Source of the DNA: Caldifarciminota bacterium
GTDB taxonomy: Bacteria; Hydrothermota; Tepidihabitantia; B3-TA06; JALVRC01
Direction of reading: 5' to 3'
Length of the DNA: 12,972 nucleotides
Assembly: GCA_027025255.1 (NCBI GenBank)
Contig: JALVRC010000188.1
Span: forward strand, 1-12,972
The stretch's first letter is position 1, and each line of letters opens with the position of its first letter. The notes beneath the pieces were generated by a model that ran no database searches, was not told the origin of the DNA, and saw only the letters and a program-made list of their open reading frames with translations. Shown here in pieces: positions 1-8,083 of the stretch. The translations under genes and the position numbers were made by a program.

Positions 1-9
1 GGGTTAAGG

Positions 10-226
10 AGAGGGGTGGGAAGAAATAACCTTAAACACTCTTTAAGTAAAGAGAAAAAGAAAGCTCGTATGTTTATTTTTAGAAGAAATTGCAGATGAG
101 GATATTTTATTTTTTTATTGGGAACCTCTCTCTTTCATTCTCTCCCCTGCTATCAGGGATGGCTTTTTGCTTCGCCAAAAGAACTGAGAACTGAGAAGTG
201 AGAACTAAGGACAATCCCACCCCTCT
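10..226. repeat. Inverted repeat pair, possible MITE-like ends
   Basis: AGAGGGGTGGGA at 10-21 is the exact reverse complement of 215-226. Similarity continues outward: GGGTT at 1-5 corresponds inverted to AACCC at 240-244, but the right arm has extra bases between, formed by the 224-240 hairpin. The arms bound about 190 bp of non-coding DNA. That geometry would fit a miniature inverted-repeat element, but the left arm touches the window edge and no target-site duplication can be checked. Confidence 0.35.
181..208. repeat. Four-copy tandem heptamer repeat (GAACTGA)
   Basis: Four head-to-tail 7-base units are read directly: GAACTGA (181-187), GAACTGA (188-194), GAAGTGA (195-201) and GAACTAA (202-208). 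Two copies are exact and two differ by one base. The unit is not a multiple of three and lies in gene-free DNA, so it is a short tandem repeat and not a protein repeat. It sits between two hairpins of the repeat island. Confidence 0.8.
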
Positions 227-316
227 TTGCTCTGCAAAGAACCCCCTCAATCGGCAGGCGAAAGATTGAGAGGCATGGACATTTTAAAATTCTCCTCCAT
301 AAAAATATCTTTTTGC

Positions 317-344
317 TTGACAATACTTTTAAAATATGTATACT
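317..344 (+). promoter_or_regulatory. Sigma70-type promoter for the protease operon
   Basis: A consensus -35 TTGACA (317-322) is separated by 16 bp from a TATACT -10 box (339-344). A start site 6-7 bases downstream falls at about 350-351, exactly the ATG of the MKK start of the protease. There is no Shine-Dalgarno sequence between the -10 box and that ATG. The same TTGACA-N16 layout is seen at three other places in the window. Confidence 0.75.
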
Positions 345-350
345 TTTGTA

Positions 351-3300
351 ATGAAAAAAACAATAAATTTAATGCTTTTTTTAGTCTTCATACTTTATGC
401 AAATGAGGTTTTTATAAAAAAGCCCTTCAGTCTACCTCGTATCACATACAAAAATTTCAGAAACTTCTATTATAAACTGTTAAAAGAGGCAAAATTTGCT
501 GATACAATTCCTGATACAATAAGGCTTATAGCAATAAGGGTTGAATTTAAAGAAGAAGACAACCCACATGCAACTACAAGAGGCAATATGAATCTTAAAG
601 GATATGGTCATCCTGGCAATGCACTTTCTTATGATCCTCCACACAACAGAACATACTTTATAAAGGCAATGCAGGCTTTAAAGAACTTTTACTACCTTAA
701 TTCCCGTGGACGGCTTGTCATTGAATACTATGTCTATCCCTTAGACGAGTTTAAAAGCTACAAGCTTCCTTTTCCTCTATCCTATTATGCAGACAGTGCT
801 AATTATAATAGGGGACTTGTCTACCTTGTAAGAGATGCTTTAAAAGAAGCTGATAAGGACACAGGTCTTCATTTCTCAACGATAAGACCTGATGGCATTG
901 TGCTTTTCCATGCTGGCTCTAATCTACAGACCTCTGCTTTTTTAGGTTATTATAATGAAATACCTTCCGCAACAGTCACACCAGAGGCTCTTGAATACTA
1001 TTTAGATCAATCGTTTATTCCTGTTGACAGTGGTAATGTAAACATAAAGGTTGTATCTGTGCTTCCTGAGTCTCCAAGGGTCGGAGACATGGTTATAGGC
1101 ATTAATGGTGTTTTGTTCCATGAAGTAGGACACATACTTGGATTATGGGATCTATACGATGTTAGCTATTGTTCATCAGGGATTGGTGCTTTTGGCTTAA
1201 TGGGGGGAGGAGCATGGCTTGGTAATGGGTTTATTCCCTCGTTTCATACAGCTTTTGACAGGGATATACTTAACTGGGAAACACCCTATGTTTTTCAGGG
1301 CTTTAGACCTGATACAGTTAAGCTTTATGCTGCAGAATTTGACACATCTGACATTCTAAAATTTAGTGATAGCTCAAAAACAACACTTATAAAAGTCCCT
1401 ATTAATGGTAACAGGGAATACTTCCTTATAGAAAACAGGCTCAGCGATGTAAAAAGAAAGGACAGTGTTTTTCTCGACACTGATTACGGTGTTGTTACTT
1501 ATGTTGAAGACGGAGAGTATGATGCATTCCTGCCAGGAGAAGGCGTTCTTATATGGCATATTGACAGAGACATTATTGATGCGTATGGTGATATGAATAT
1601 GATAAACCTCTGCTCTTACTACCTACCTCATAAGGCTGTAAAACTTATGGAGGCTGATGGCATCCAGGATTTTGACAGATACTATTATGGAGATGCCTCA
1701 GAAGAATACGGCACACGTTTTGATCCGTATTATAAAGGGAACAATGATATACTCTCACCTGAAAGCTCACCAAATTCCTCAAGCTATATGGGACCAAGCG
1801 GCATTACTATAAAAATCCTTGATTCCCTCACAAACCCTGTGCGTGTTGTTATTAAAAGAAATCCACCTGCCCCTACTTTTAAGCTTAAGTTAGGATATAC
1901 AGGAAGCAGTATACAGAGTCTTGCTGAAGGAGATTTTGAAGGCAATGGGGGGAAAAAATACATAGCTGTGTTAAAGAACGGAGAGATTTACCTTATTGAC
2001 AAAAACGGTAATACCACAGACAATGGGTTTCTTTTTGACGTTGGAGAGCTCAATAACAATGTTATTGTTGAGGATATTGACAGGGATGGCAAGGATGAGG
2101 TAATTGCTCACAACACATCAGGAACCCTGTATGTACTTGATTTTGAGAATAACAAATTTGTATCAAAGGATAGCTTTCCGTATCTTTCTTCTCCATCAAA
2201 AGCAACCCCTTTATTTCTTGATAATACTATTATCATAGGCTCTCAAAAAGGAGAGATTGAAGGCATTAGTCTTCATGCAAAAGCCCTCTGGCACATAGAA
2301 ATGAATGATGGCATTGTAGGGTTTGCAAAATACAGTAAGGATAGCTTTGTGGCACTTGATAAATCCGGAGAATTATCAATAATCTCTACTGATGGCAAGG
2401 TTAAAAAGGGCTTTCCTTATAAGATATCTTATGGGAACACACCTCTTTATACTCCACCTGTTGTTGTAAAGACAAATAATAAAACATACATTTATACATG
2501 GTCAGGATACTATGGCAAATACAGATTGCTAAGGTACGACAGTGACACTTCATATTCTTTAAAGGCATTCTCTCAACCAACAATGTTTTCAATAGGAGAT
2601 ATTAACAATGATGGTATGTATGATTTTATATTTGCCTCAGAAAACAAGATCTACATTACAGATGAGCATGGGATAAGCCTTAACAGCTTTCCTTATAGGT
2701 TTGATTCTCTTTATACAAAAAAAGAAATAGTTGAGCTAAGTATTGGAACAGGAATTGTTACATATTCTGCTCCATTTGTGCTAACAAGCATGCCCCTTTT
2801 TGTAAATCAAACGATTTATGTGGGCTTGCCTGACTATGGAACAGCATCAATAAATAATGGCGAAATGAAACGCTTATACGGACTACACTCAGTTTCAAGA
2901 GAAGGATTTTTAACAGATATAGACAATGATAATAAGGCAGAGCTTTTAGTAGGAGATGACAGCGGTTATGTGTACCTTTTCCAGACAGGAGGCTTACTTC
3001 CTTCCTATCAGGGCAGAGGAATAAATGCTCAAAGAGAAGGATTTATAGAGCTTATACGCAAAAAAGCAAAATCCAGCACATTACTTTCTTCCTTCTATGT
3101 TTATCCTAATCCTGCATCCTCACATGCTACTTTAAGATACAAAATAGGAGAGGCCGAAAGGGTATATATTAAAGTATTTAATACAGAACCAAGACTTATT
3201 TTAACTGAGGGAATAAAAACATTTGTAAAGAATGCCTACAATGAATACTCACTTGATATAAATAATCTTTCAACAGGTCTATACATAATAAAGCTTGAAG

Positions 3301-3356
3301 TCATTAAGAATAAGACAAAAGAAACAAAATTCTATAAATTAGGAATAGTGAGGTAA
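351..3356 (+). CDS. Secreted M6-family metalloprotease with FG-GAP-like repeats and Por/T9SS-type sorting domain
   Basis: A predicted secreted zinc endopeptidase of 1001 residues. A signal peptide (MKKTINLMLFLVFILYANE) is followed by an M6/immune-inhibitor-A-like catalytic domain. The zinc motif HEVGH is at residues 257-261 and extends to HExxHxxGxxD, with Asp267 as the likely third ligand; GLMGGG near Met284 fits the Met-turn. The middle of the protein has propeller-like repeats with Ca-binding-type DxDxDG loops: DIDRDG near 575, DINNDG near 750 and a weaker DIDNDN near 856. The last ~87 residues, from FYVYPNP (915) to the end, match the Por-secretion C-terminal sorting domain style, so export and surface anchoring or release are inferred. 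An in-frame ATG at 336 was rejected because it lies inside the promoter. The next gene starts 3 bp after the stop. Substrate unknown. Confidence 0.88.
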   Translation: MKKTINLMLFLVFILYANEVFIKKPFSLPRITYKNFRNFYYKLLKEAKFADTIPDTIRLIAIRVEFKEEDNPHATTRGNMNLKGYGHPGNALSYDPPHNRTYFIKAMQALKNFYYLNSRGRLVIEYYVYPLDEFKSYKLPFPLSYYADSANYNRGLVYLVRDALKEADKDTGLHFSTIRPDGIVLFHAGSNLQTSAFLGYYNEIPSATVTPEALEYYLDQSFIPVDSGNVNIKVVSVLPESPRVGDMVIGINGVLFHEVGHILGLWDLYDVSYCSSGIGAFGLMGGGAWLGNGFIPSFHTAFDRDILNWETPYVFQGFRPDTVKLYAAEFDTSDILKFSDSSKTTLIKVPINGNREYFLIENRLSDVKRKDSVFLDTDYGVVTYVEDGEYDAFLPGEGVLIWHIDRDIIDAYGDMNMINLCSYYLPHKAVKLMEADGIQDFDRYYYGDASEEYGTRFDPYYKGNNDILSPESSPNSSSYMGPSGITIKILDSLTNPVRVVIKRNPPAPTFKLKLGYTGSSIQSLAEGDFEGNGGKKYIAVLKNGEIYLIDKNGNTTDNGFLFDVGELNNNVIVEDIDRDGKDEVIAHNTSGTLYVLDFENNKFVSKDSFPYLSSPSKATPLFLDNTIIIGSQKGEIEGISLHAKALWHIEMNDGIVGFAKYSKDSFVALDKSGELSIISTDGKVKKGFPYKISYGNTPLYTPPVVVKTNNKTYIYTWSGYYGKYRLLRYDSDTSYSLKAFSQPTMFSIGDINNDGMYDFIFASENKIYITDEHGISLNSFPYRFDSLYTKKEIVELSIGTGIVTYSAPFVLTSMPLFVNQTIYVGLPDYGTASINNGEMKRLYGLHSVSREGFLTDIDNDNKAELLVGDDSGYVYLFQTGGLLPSYQGRGINAQREGFIELIRKKAKSSTLLSSFYVYPNPASSHATLRYKIGEAERVYIKVFNTEPRLILTEGIKTFVKNAYNEYSLDINNLSTGLYIIKLEVIKNKTKETKFYKLGIVR

Positions 3357-3359
3357 AGT

Positions 3360-3947
3360 ATGATATTTACTATTATCGCAGGATTCTATTCTTTTCTTAT
3401 ACCAGGCTATGAGCAGTTTAAACAGGGTTCATTTACAAAAGCCAGTATATTCCTATCAACAGAAATTATAAGCCTGGGCTCAATTGCCTTTAATCAAAAA
3501 TGCTACTCCACACTTGATGAGAGTGCATTTGTATATGCTATTGAATATGCACATGCAAACAAACATTCTAAATCTTTAAAATACATGGGACATATTGAAG
3601 AGTATAATTCTCTTGATGAGTATAGATTAAACATAAAAAGGAAAGCAAGGCTTTTATATCCTGAAAATCTCTCAGCACAGAAAAAATATATACTCTCTCA
3701 TGACTATCCTGATTCTCTTTCCTGGTGCTGGGATGATACATCCTACCACAGTAAGTACTGGCAGATGCGGGTAAACTCAAGGAAGTATCTCTCACGTGTT
3801 ATAAACCTTACAGGCATAATTGTCTTAAACCATATTATTTCAGGACTGGATGGGATGAACATAATAAATCTACCGGAAATAAGAACGATTGAGTTCTATC
3901 CTGTTAATGAAGGTCTTGGTCTACATATTACTGTACCATGGAAATAA
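3360..3947 (+). CDS. Small DUF5683-like membrane protein of unknown function
   Basis: A 195-residue protein. Near the N-terminus is SFLIPGYEQFKQGSF (11-25), resembling the LPG-x-GQ-aromatic-x-x-G motif of DUF5683-type membrane proteins. A hydrophobic stretch follows at about 25-44, then a charged, aromatic central region rich in Lys, Tyr and Trp, and a hydrophobic segment TGIIVLNHIISGLDGM (151-166) of the kind that ends with an invariant Asp in that family. I infer an integral or peripheral membrane protein; no enzymatic motif is visible. A GAGGT ribosome-binding site lies at 3350-3354, overlapping the protease stop, and the last 10 bp overlap nadB, so the gene is almost certainly co-transcribed. 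Family assignment is moderate and function is not known. Confidence 0.72.
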   Translation: MIFTIIAGFYSFLIPGYEQFKQGSFTKASIFLSTEIISLGSIAFNQKCYSTLDESAFVYAIEYAHANKHSKSLKYMGHIEEYNSLDEYRLNIKRKARLLYPENLSAQKKYILSHDYPDSLSWCWDDTSYHSKYWQMRVNSRKYLSRVINLTGIIVLNHIISGLDGMNIINLPEIRTIEFYPVNEGLGLHITVPWK

Positions 3948-5539
3948 AAAAGACTGATTTTTTAGTTATAGGTTCAGGCATAGCAGGTCTCTGGTTTGCC
4001 TATAGAACAAGTCAACAGGGAAAGGTATTAATACTTACAAAAAAGAAGGACACTGATGCTAACACAAACTATGCACAGGGTGGAATTGCAGCTGTTATGG
4101 ACAAAGAAGACGATGTTAAATACCACATTGATGATACCCTTAAAACAGGTGATGGGATATGCCATAAGGATGCTGTAGAGTACATGGTTAAAAATGGTCC
4201 CCAGCTTGTTGAAGAGCTTTATAGAATAGGAATTGATTTCACCGTTGAAGAAGAAAGGCTATCTTTAACAAAAGAAGGAGGACATTCTCACAGAAGGATT
4301 GTGCACAGTGCAGATAGAACTGGTGCTGCAATAGAAGAAGGGCTTTTGAATGTTGTACGCAGCAATAAAAATGTTGAAATAGATGAAAATAGTTATGTTG
4401 TAGATTTTATTGTTAACGCTACCACACCTTATAACCAGGATATTGTAGGTGTACTTACCTACGATAGAGAAAAAGAAAGCTTTTTTATAATACAGGCAAA
4501 AATAGTATTTCTTGCTACAGGAGGGCTTTCATACATTTTTGAACATACAACCAATCCTCCAATAGCAACAGGTGATGGAGTAGCAATGGCATTCAGAGCT
4601 GGTGTTCGTCTTGCTAATCTTGAATTTGTGCAATTTCATCCCACAAGTCTCTATAAATTCCTTGTAAATGGAAGAAGCTTTCTTATATCAGAAGCAGTAA
4701 GAGGTGAAGGAGGAAAGCTGCGAACAATTGATGGATACAGATTCATGCCTGACTATCATCCTCAAGCAGAACTTGCCACAAGGGATATTGTAGCAAGAGC
4801 CATATTTAACGAACTTAAAAAACGCAATGATGAATATGTTCTTCTTGATTTATCTGATATTCCTTCTGAAGATATTAAGAAAAAGTTTCCACTTATTTAT
4901 AAAACAGTCCTCTCTTTTGGAATAGACATAACAAAAAGCATGATACCTGTTGTTCCTGCTGCCCATTATTCTGTTGGGGGCGTGTTAACAGATCTTACAG
5001 GCAAAACAAGCATGACTCACCTATATGCTGCCGGAGAGGTCTCATGTACAGGTGTCCATGGAGCTAATCGTCTTGCTTCAAATTCTCTATTAGAAGCTCT
5101 TGTATTCTCTGATGCAGCCTCCAAAAACGTAGATATAGAACAAATCTCATTAAGGCCTTTACCCTCAAAAATAAACTTTCCTGAAGAGATAATATATATT
5201 TCAGACAACACATACATTGAAATATACATAAAAAAACTGAGATGGATTATGTGGTACTATGCTGGCATTGTAAGAGATGGAGAAACCTTAAAAAAAGGTA
5301 TAAATGAAATGGAGAAACTTAAAAAAGAAATTTACGCACTCTATCCGGAAGAGGTTTTTCATGTAAGACTTAAAGAACTAAGAAATATGCTTACTGTCGG
5401 GACATTAATTCTTAAAGCTGCTCTCGCGCGCGAAGAATCAAGAGGACTACAGTACAGAAAGGATTTTATGCAAAAAAGCGATTCTTTTAAAAAAGATACA
5501 ATCATAGAAAGGAGGGAGCATGAAATTTACATCCATTGA
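3938..5539 (+). CDS. nadB: L-aspartate oxidase
   Basis: Oxidises L-aspartate to iminoaspartate with FAD (EC 1.4.3.16), the first step of de novo NAD synthesis; cytosolic. At 533 residues it has the normal family length. The N-terminal dinucleotide fold has GSGIAG (12-17); NYAQGGIAA (44-52) and HSHRR (116-120) are family signatures. Residues matching the known catalytic and dicarboxylate-binding positions are present: His234 in FHPTS, Arg255 in EAVRGEGG, Arg282 in ATRDIVARAI, His343 in PAAHYSVGG and Arg378 in GANRLASNSL. The C-terminal helical domain ends with the typical AREESRGLQYRKDF. NadB rather than succinate dehydrogenase is favoured by length, the PAAHY context and the absence of sdh partners. 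nadA and nadC are not in the window. The start overlaps the preceding gene by 10 bp with only a weak ribosome-binding site, suggesting translational coupling. Confidence 0.95.
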   Translation: MEIKKTDFLVIGSGIAGLWFAYRTSQQGKVLILTKKKDTDANTNYAQGGIAAVMDKEDDVKYHIDDTLKTGDGICHKDAVEYMVKNGPQLVEELYRIGIDFTVEEERLSLTKEGGHSHRRIVHSADRTGAAIEEGLLNVVRSNKNVEIDENSYVVDFIVNATTPYNQDIVGVLTYDREKESFFIIQAKIVFLATGGLSYIFEHTTNPPIATGDGVAMAFRAGVRLANLEFVQFHPTSLYKFLVNGRSFLISEAVRGEGGKLRTIDGYRFMPDYHPQAELATRDIVARAIFNELKKRNDEYVLLDLSDIPSEDIKKKFPLIYKTVLSFGIDITKSMIPVVPAAHYSVGGVLTDLTGKTSMTHLYAAGEVSCTGVHGANRLASNSLLEALVFSDAASKNVDIEQISLRPLPSKINFPEEIIYISDNTYIEIYIKKLRWIMWYYAGIVRDGETLKKGINEMEKLKKEIYALYPEEVFHVRLKELRNMLTVGTLILKAALAREESRGLQYRKDFMQKSDSFKKDTIIERREHEIYIH

Positions 5540-6002
5540 TATTAAAAACCCTCAAACATACAATATAATTATTGGCAGAAGCCATTTTATTAAAACAGTT
5601 GAAGATATATATGAAGCCATTGTTAATACAGTCCCCGGTGCTCGCTTCGCAATAGCTTTTAATGAAGCCTCTTCAAAGAGGCTTATAAGGTTTGAAGGCA
5701 ATGATGAAGAGCTTATCTCTCTTGCCTGCGATAATGCAAAACTAATAAAAGCAGGACATACGTTTGTTATCTTTCTAAAGGACGCATATCCTGTAAATCT
5801 TTTAAAAACCTTACGCTCTGTACCTGAGGTTGTTGAAATATTGGTTGCTACTGCAAACCCATTACGACTTATACTTGCAGAAGAAGAAGAAAGAGCGGCT
5901 ATTATAGGGATAATGGACGGATACACTCCTCTGGGAATAGAAAATGAAGAAGATAAAAAGGAAAGAAGGCAATTCTTAAGAAACATAGGATATAAATTCT
6001 AA
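5520..6002 (+). CDS. Adenosine-specific kinase (DUF355/PF04008 family)
   Basis: A 160-residue single-domain protein matching the adenosine-specific kinase family along its whole length, known mainly from archaea and thermophilic bacteria. Conserved stretches include NIIIGRSHFIKTVEDIYEA (14-32), RFAIAFNEASSKRLIRFEGND (42-62), KAGHTFVIFLKDAYPVNLL (77-95), EILVATANPLRLILAE and GIMDGYTPLGIENEEDKKER near the C-terminus. Family members bind adenosine and are proposed to phosphorylate it; I see no classical P-loop, as expected for this fold. The start is supported by a strong GGAGG at 5511-5515 inside the end of nadB. The gene overlaps nadB by 20 bp and the next gene by one base (TAATG). Linkage with nadB suggests a nucleoside/NAD-related role, which is inference. 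Confidence 0.9.
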   Translation: MKFTSIDIKNPQTYNIIIGRSHFIKTVEDIYEAIVNTVPGARFAIAFNEASSKRLIRFEGNDEELISLACDNAKLIKAGHTFVIFLKDAYPVNLLKTLRSVPEVVEILVATANPLRLILAEEEERAAIIGIMDGYTPLGIENEEDKKERRQFLRNIGYKF

Positions 6003-8083
6003 TGCAGTTAATATTCATATTAACCTTAAGCATTAATATAAATAGCGCAAGTTTTGATGAAATATATAACATTGTAAAAGATAGCTCAATTACAAAGGCT
6101 GTCATCCTCTACAGAATAAAGCATAATGGCTTTAAATCAATATATGAACTAAATAACATAAAAGGTATTTCACCAGAACTTTTTACAGTATGTAAAAAAA
6201 ATTTTTCTACATACTCAACATCTTATAACAATAGACATGCAATCTATCTTTTTAATGCGAGAATAAGGCTTAAGAGTGAGGATAGGCCTGACAATATATC
6301 TATTGAACAATGGCAGGATAGACTCATTCATAAGATTAACATAAACACTGCAGAGATAGAAGATCTTTTAAACATCCCAGGTGTTTCAATTATAGATGCC
6401 AAAGCAGTACTACTATTCAGAAAAAACTACGGTAATATAAGGAACAGTTCTACTCTGAAATGGAGAATCAATGATCTATCAAATTATGGATATAGAAATT
6501 TACTCTCTTATATTACCTATAAAGATTATGAAGCTCCTTATTTTTCAACACATATAAAAACTTATACAACCGTGGATAATAACGATTTATATATATTTAA
6601 CAGAATTACAATAAGTACGTTAAAACATCTTAAAATCGGACTTCTCATCAATCAGGATAGCGTTAAAGGCTATGGAGCACTCTACAATATCTCTTTCCTA
6701 AAAAGACTTTACATCGGATACATAAGACCTTATTGGGACGAAGGCCTTATGCTTGCAGCATCAAGTAATAATGGCATAAGGAGCTATAAGCATACAACAG
6801 GGATTTTTGGTGATGTTATAAGCTCCAGAGCTTATTCTCTTATGGGAACAGGAATAAGAATAAAACTCCCTGCTTCTTCAATTGATATTATTGGCTCAAT
6901 GAATAAAAGAAACGGTTATCTTAATCCTGATTCAACAGTAAACATACTTTTTAATCCTCCTTCGTCCCAGGCTAACCTTTTAAATATTGTAGATGAAAAG
7001 CTAATCGCATTAAGATATAGATTTCATCCTTATATAATAGGCTCGGCTATCGCGCTAAGCGCTATGATGATTGACTATTCCCGACCACTAAGACAGGATT
7101 TTCAGTATCTTGATAAGCCATTAGATGGTCATTATCTTGAGCCTTTTGAATATAGCACTTTACCTCAGGGAAAGAGATTTTATTTTGGTAGTTTTGCATT
7201 TAAAATTCCATTCAGGAACTATGCCATTTCAGGACAAATAAGCATTTTAAACAATCTTTCTTATGCAGCCTTTATTAGGCAGAGAATTCAATTTAGAACG
7301 TTCTATACAGAAATAATTCTAAGACGTTACGAACCAGAATACTACAATCCTTATTTTAGAGGATTTTCTGAACAAACAAGATTTGATGACACAGAATTCA
7401 GTTATGATTACAGACTTTCCAATAAATACTTTTCTTACATTGAGGAAATCCCAGTTCCCAAACCAGAACAGGGTATATTTACAGAATGCAGGTATCAATT
7501 CTCCTCCCACTTTCTTATACCTCGCGCTTACCTTGATATATGGCAGAATTATGCAATTCCTTACATAAACACAAGATTTCAAGGCTCATTTGAAGTAAGA
7601 CCCATATTCCCTGTAAGGTTTCGCATAGGATTAAAACTTCAAAAAAAGTACAAAACAAAACAATGGGGCTATAGCTATGCAATTACAAAAGAACCCAGAT
7701 ACATGATAAGTACAGTTCCTTTTCAAAATACATATATATGGGTAGAATACAGACCATCCTATGTTGATATTTTCAACACATCATCCTACGGATCAGAGCT
7801 GCGTATTGATCTTGGCGGCATTGGAGCAAAAATAAAACTTTTGCGAGGGAATCTTGAAGGAGCAGTGGATTTCTGGAACGGCGATGCTTCATCTTACATA
7901 TTTGATGACGAAGATATTCACTTTGTAGAAGATATAGGAACTTTTATGTATATTGCCTATACGTATCCAGTATCAAAAAACACATATATGTACTTAAAGC
8001 TGGCCCATAAGAAAAGTATTAAAAATCAATTAATAGTTTATGAAAATATGAGTATAAAGATGGAGGTAGATATACTATGGTAA
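6002..8083 (+). CDS. Outer-membrane beta-barrel protein with N-terminal ComEA-type helix-hairpin-helix domains
   Basis: A 693-residue protein with a short hydrophobic leader (about 1-16). Two helix-hairpin-helix-type segments follow: a diverged one at about 17-68 (FDEIYNIVKD...ELNNIKGIS) and a clear ComEA-like one starting at 111 (KININTAEIEDLLNIPGVS, then DAKAVLLFRKNYGNI). Such motifs bind DNA non-specifically in ComEA. From about residue 180 to the end, the sequence is alternating aromatic/polar strands with Tyr/Phe-rich turns, ending in Trp (MKMEVDILW), as expected for a large outer-membrane barrel. The HhH part would then face the periplasm. The start is coupled to the adenosine-kinase stop (TAATG) and the end overlaps the next barrel gene by 7 bp. 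Transport of DNA is only a hypothesis; the HhH motifs could also serve protein contacts. Confidence 0.8.
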   Translation: MQLIFILTLSININSASFDEIYNIVKDSSITKAVILYRIKHNGFKSIYELNNIKGISPELFTVCKKNFSTYSTSYNNRHAIYLFNARIRLKSEDRPDNISIEQWQDRLIHKININTAEIEDLLNIPGVSIIDAKAVLLFRKNYGNIRNSSTLKWRINDLSNYGYRNLLSYITYKDYEAPYFSTHIKTYTTVDNNDLYIFNRITISTLKHLKIGLLINQDSVKGYGALYNISFLKRLYIGYIRPYWDEGLMLAASSNNGIRSYKHTTGIFGDVISSRAYSLMGTGIRIKLPASSIDIIGSMNKRNGYLNPDSTVNILFNPPSSQANLLNIVDEKLIALRYRFHPYIIGSAIALSAMMIDYSRPLRQDFQYLDKPLDGHYLEPFEYSTLPQGKRFYFGSFAFKIPFRNYAISGQISILNNLSYAAFIRQRIQFRTFYTEIILRRYEPEYYNPYFRGFSEQTRFDDTEFSYDYRLSNKYFSYIEEIPVPKPEQGIFTECRYQFSSHFLIPRAYLDIWQNYAIPYINTRFQGSFEVRPIFPVRFRIGLKLQKKYKTKQWGYSYAITKEPRYMISTVPFQNTYIWVEYRPSYVDIFNTSSYGSELRIDLGGIGAKIKLLRGNLEGAVDFWNGDASSYIFDDEDIHFVEDIGTFMYIAYTYPVSKNTYMYLKLAHKKSIKNQLIVYENMSIKMEVDILW

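Larger units (their letters stand above)
1..316. repeat. Gene-free repeat-rich intergenic island
   Basis: No convincing gene lies here. The stretch alternates purine- and pyrimidine-rich tracts and packs several short dyads: 145-149 with 154-158 (CCCTG/CAGGG), 163-170 with 174-181 (one mismatch), 224-230 with 234-240 (perfect 7-bp stem, 3-base loop), 246-252 with 264-270 (perfect 7-bp stem, 11-base loop) and the palindrome ATTTTAAAAT at 281-290. A tandem heptamer array sits in the middle. The 12 bases at 10-21 recur inverted at 215-226. This looks like degenerate mobile or dispersed repeat DNA rather than a single regulatory leader. Whether copies exist elsewhere in the genome cannot be seen from the window. 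Confidence 0.6.

Noticed and set aside
181..208. CRISPR-like array
   Set aside because: The repeat unit is only 7 bases with no spacers; it is a simple tandem repeat.
246..270. 7-bp hairpin considered as an intrinsic terminator of an upstream gene
   Set aside because: No U-tract follows on either strand and no gene ends just upstream within the window.
246..290. Minus-strand mini-ORF (ATG TCC ATG CCT...) after GGAGGAG in the repeat island
   Set aside because: It has only 11 codons before TGA and lies in the hairpin repeats; no evidence of coding.
336..350. Upstream in-frame ATG for the M6 protease
   Set aside because: It lies within the promoter, overlapping the -10 box, so it would not be in the mRNA; the MKK start at 351 gives a clean signal peptide.
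3938..5539. Alternative call as succinate dehydrogenase/fumarate reductase flavoprotein
   Set aside because: NadB-type length and signatures, and no iron-sulfur or membrane subunit genes adjacent.
5552..5986. 144-codon minus-strand open frame across the adenosine kinase gene
   Set aside because: It is a shadow of a strongly conserved plus-strand gene and shows low-complexity Ser/Leu composition with no family resemblance.
7319..7582. Open frames on both strands (minus 7319-7582, plus 7383-7568) within the HhH-barrel gene
   Set aside because: They lack ribosome-binding sites and lie wholly inside a continuous barrel-coding frame.
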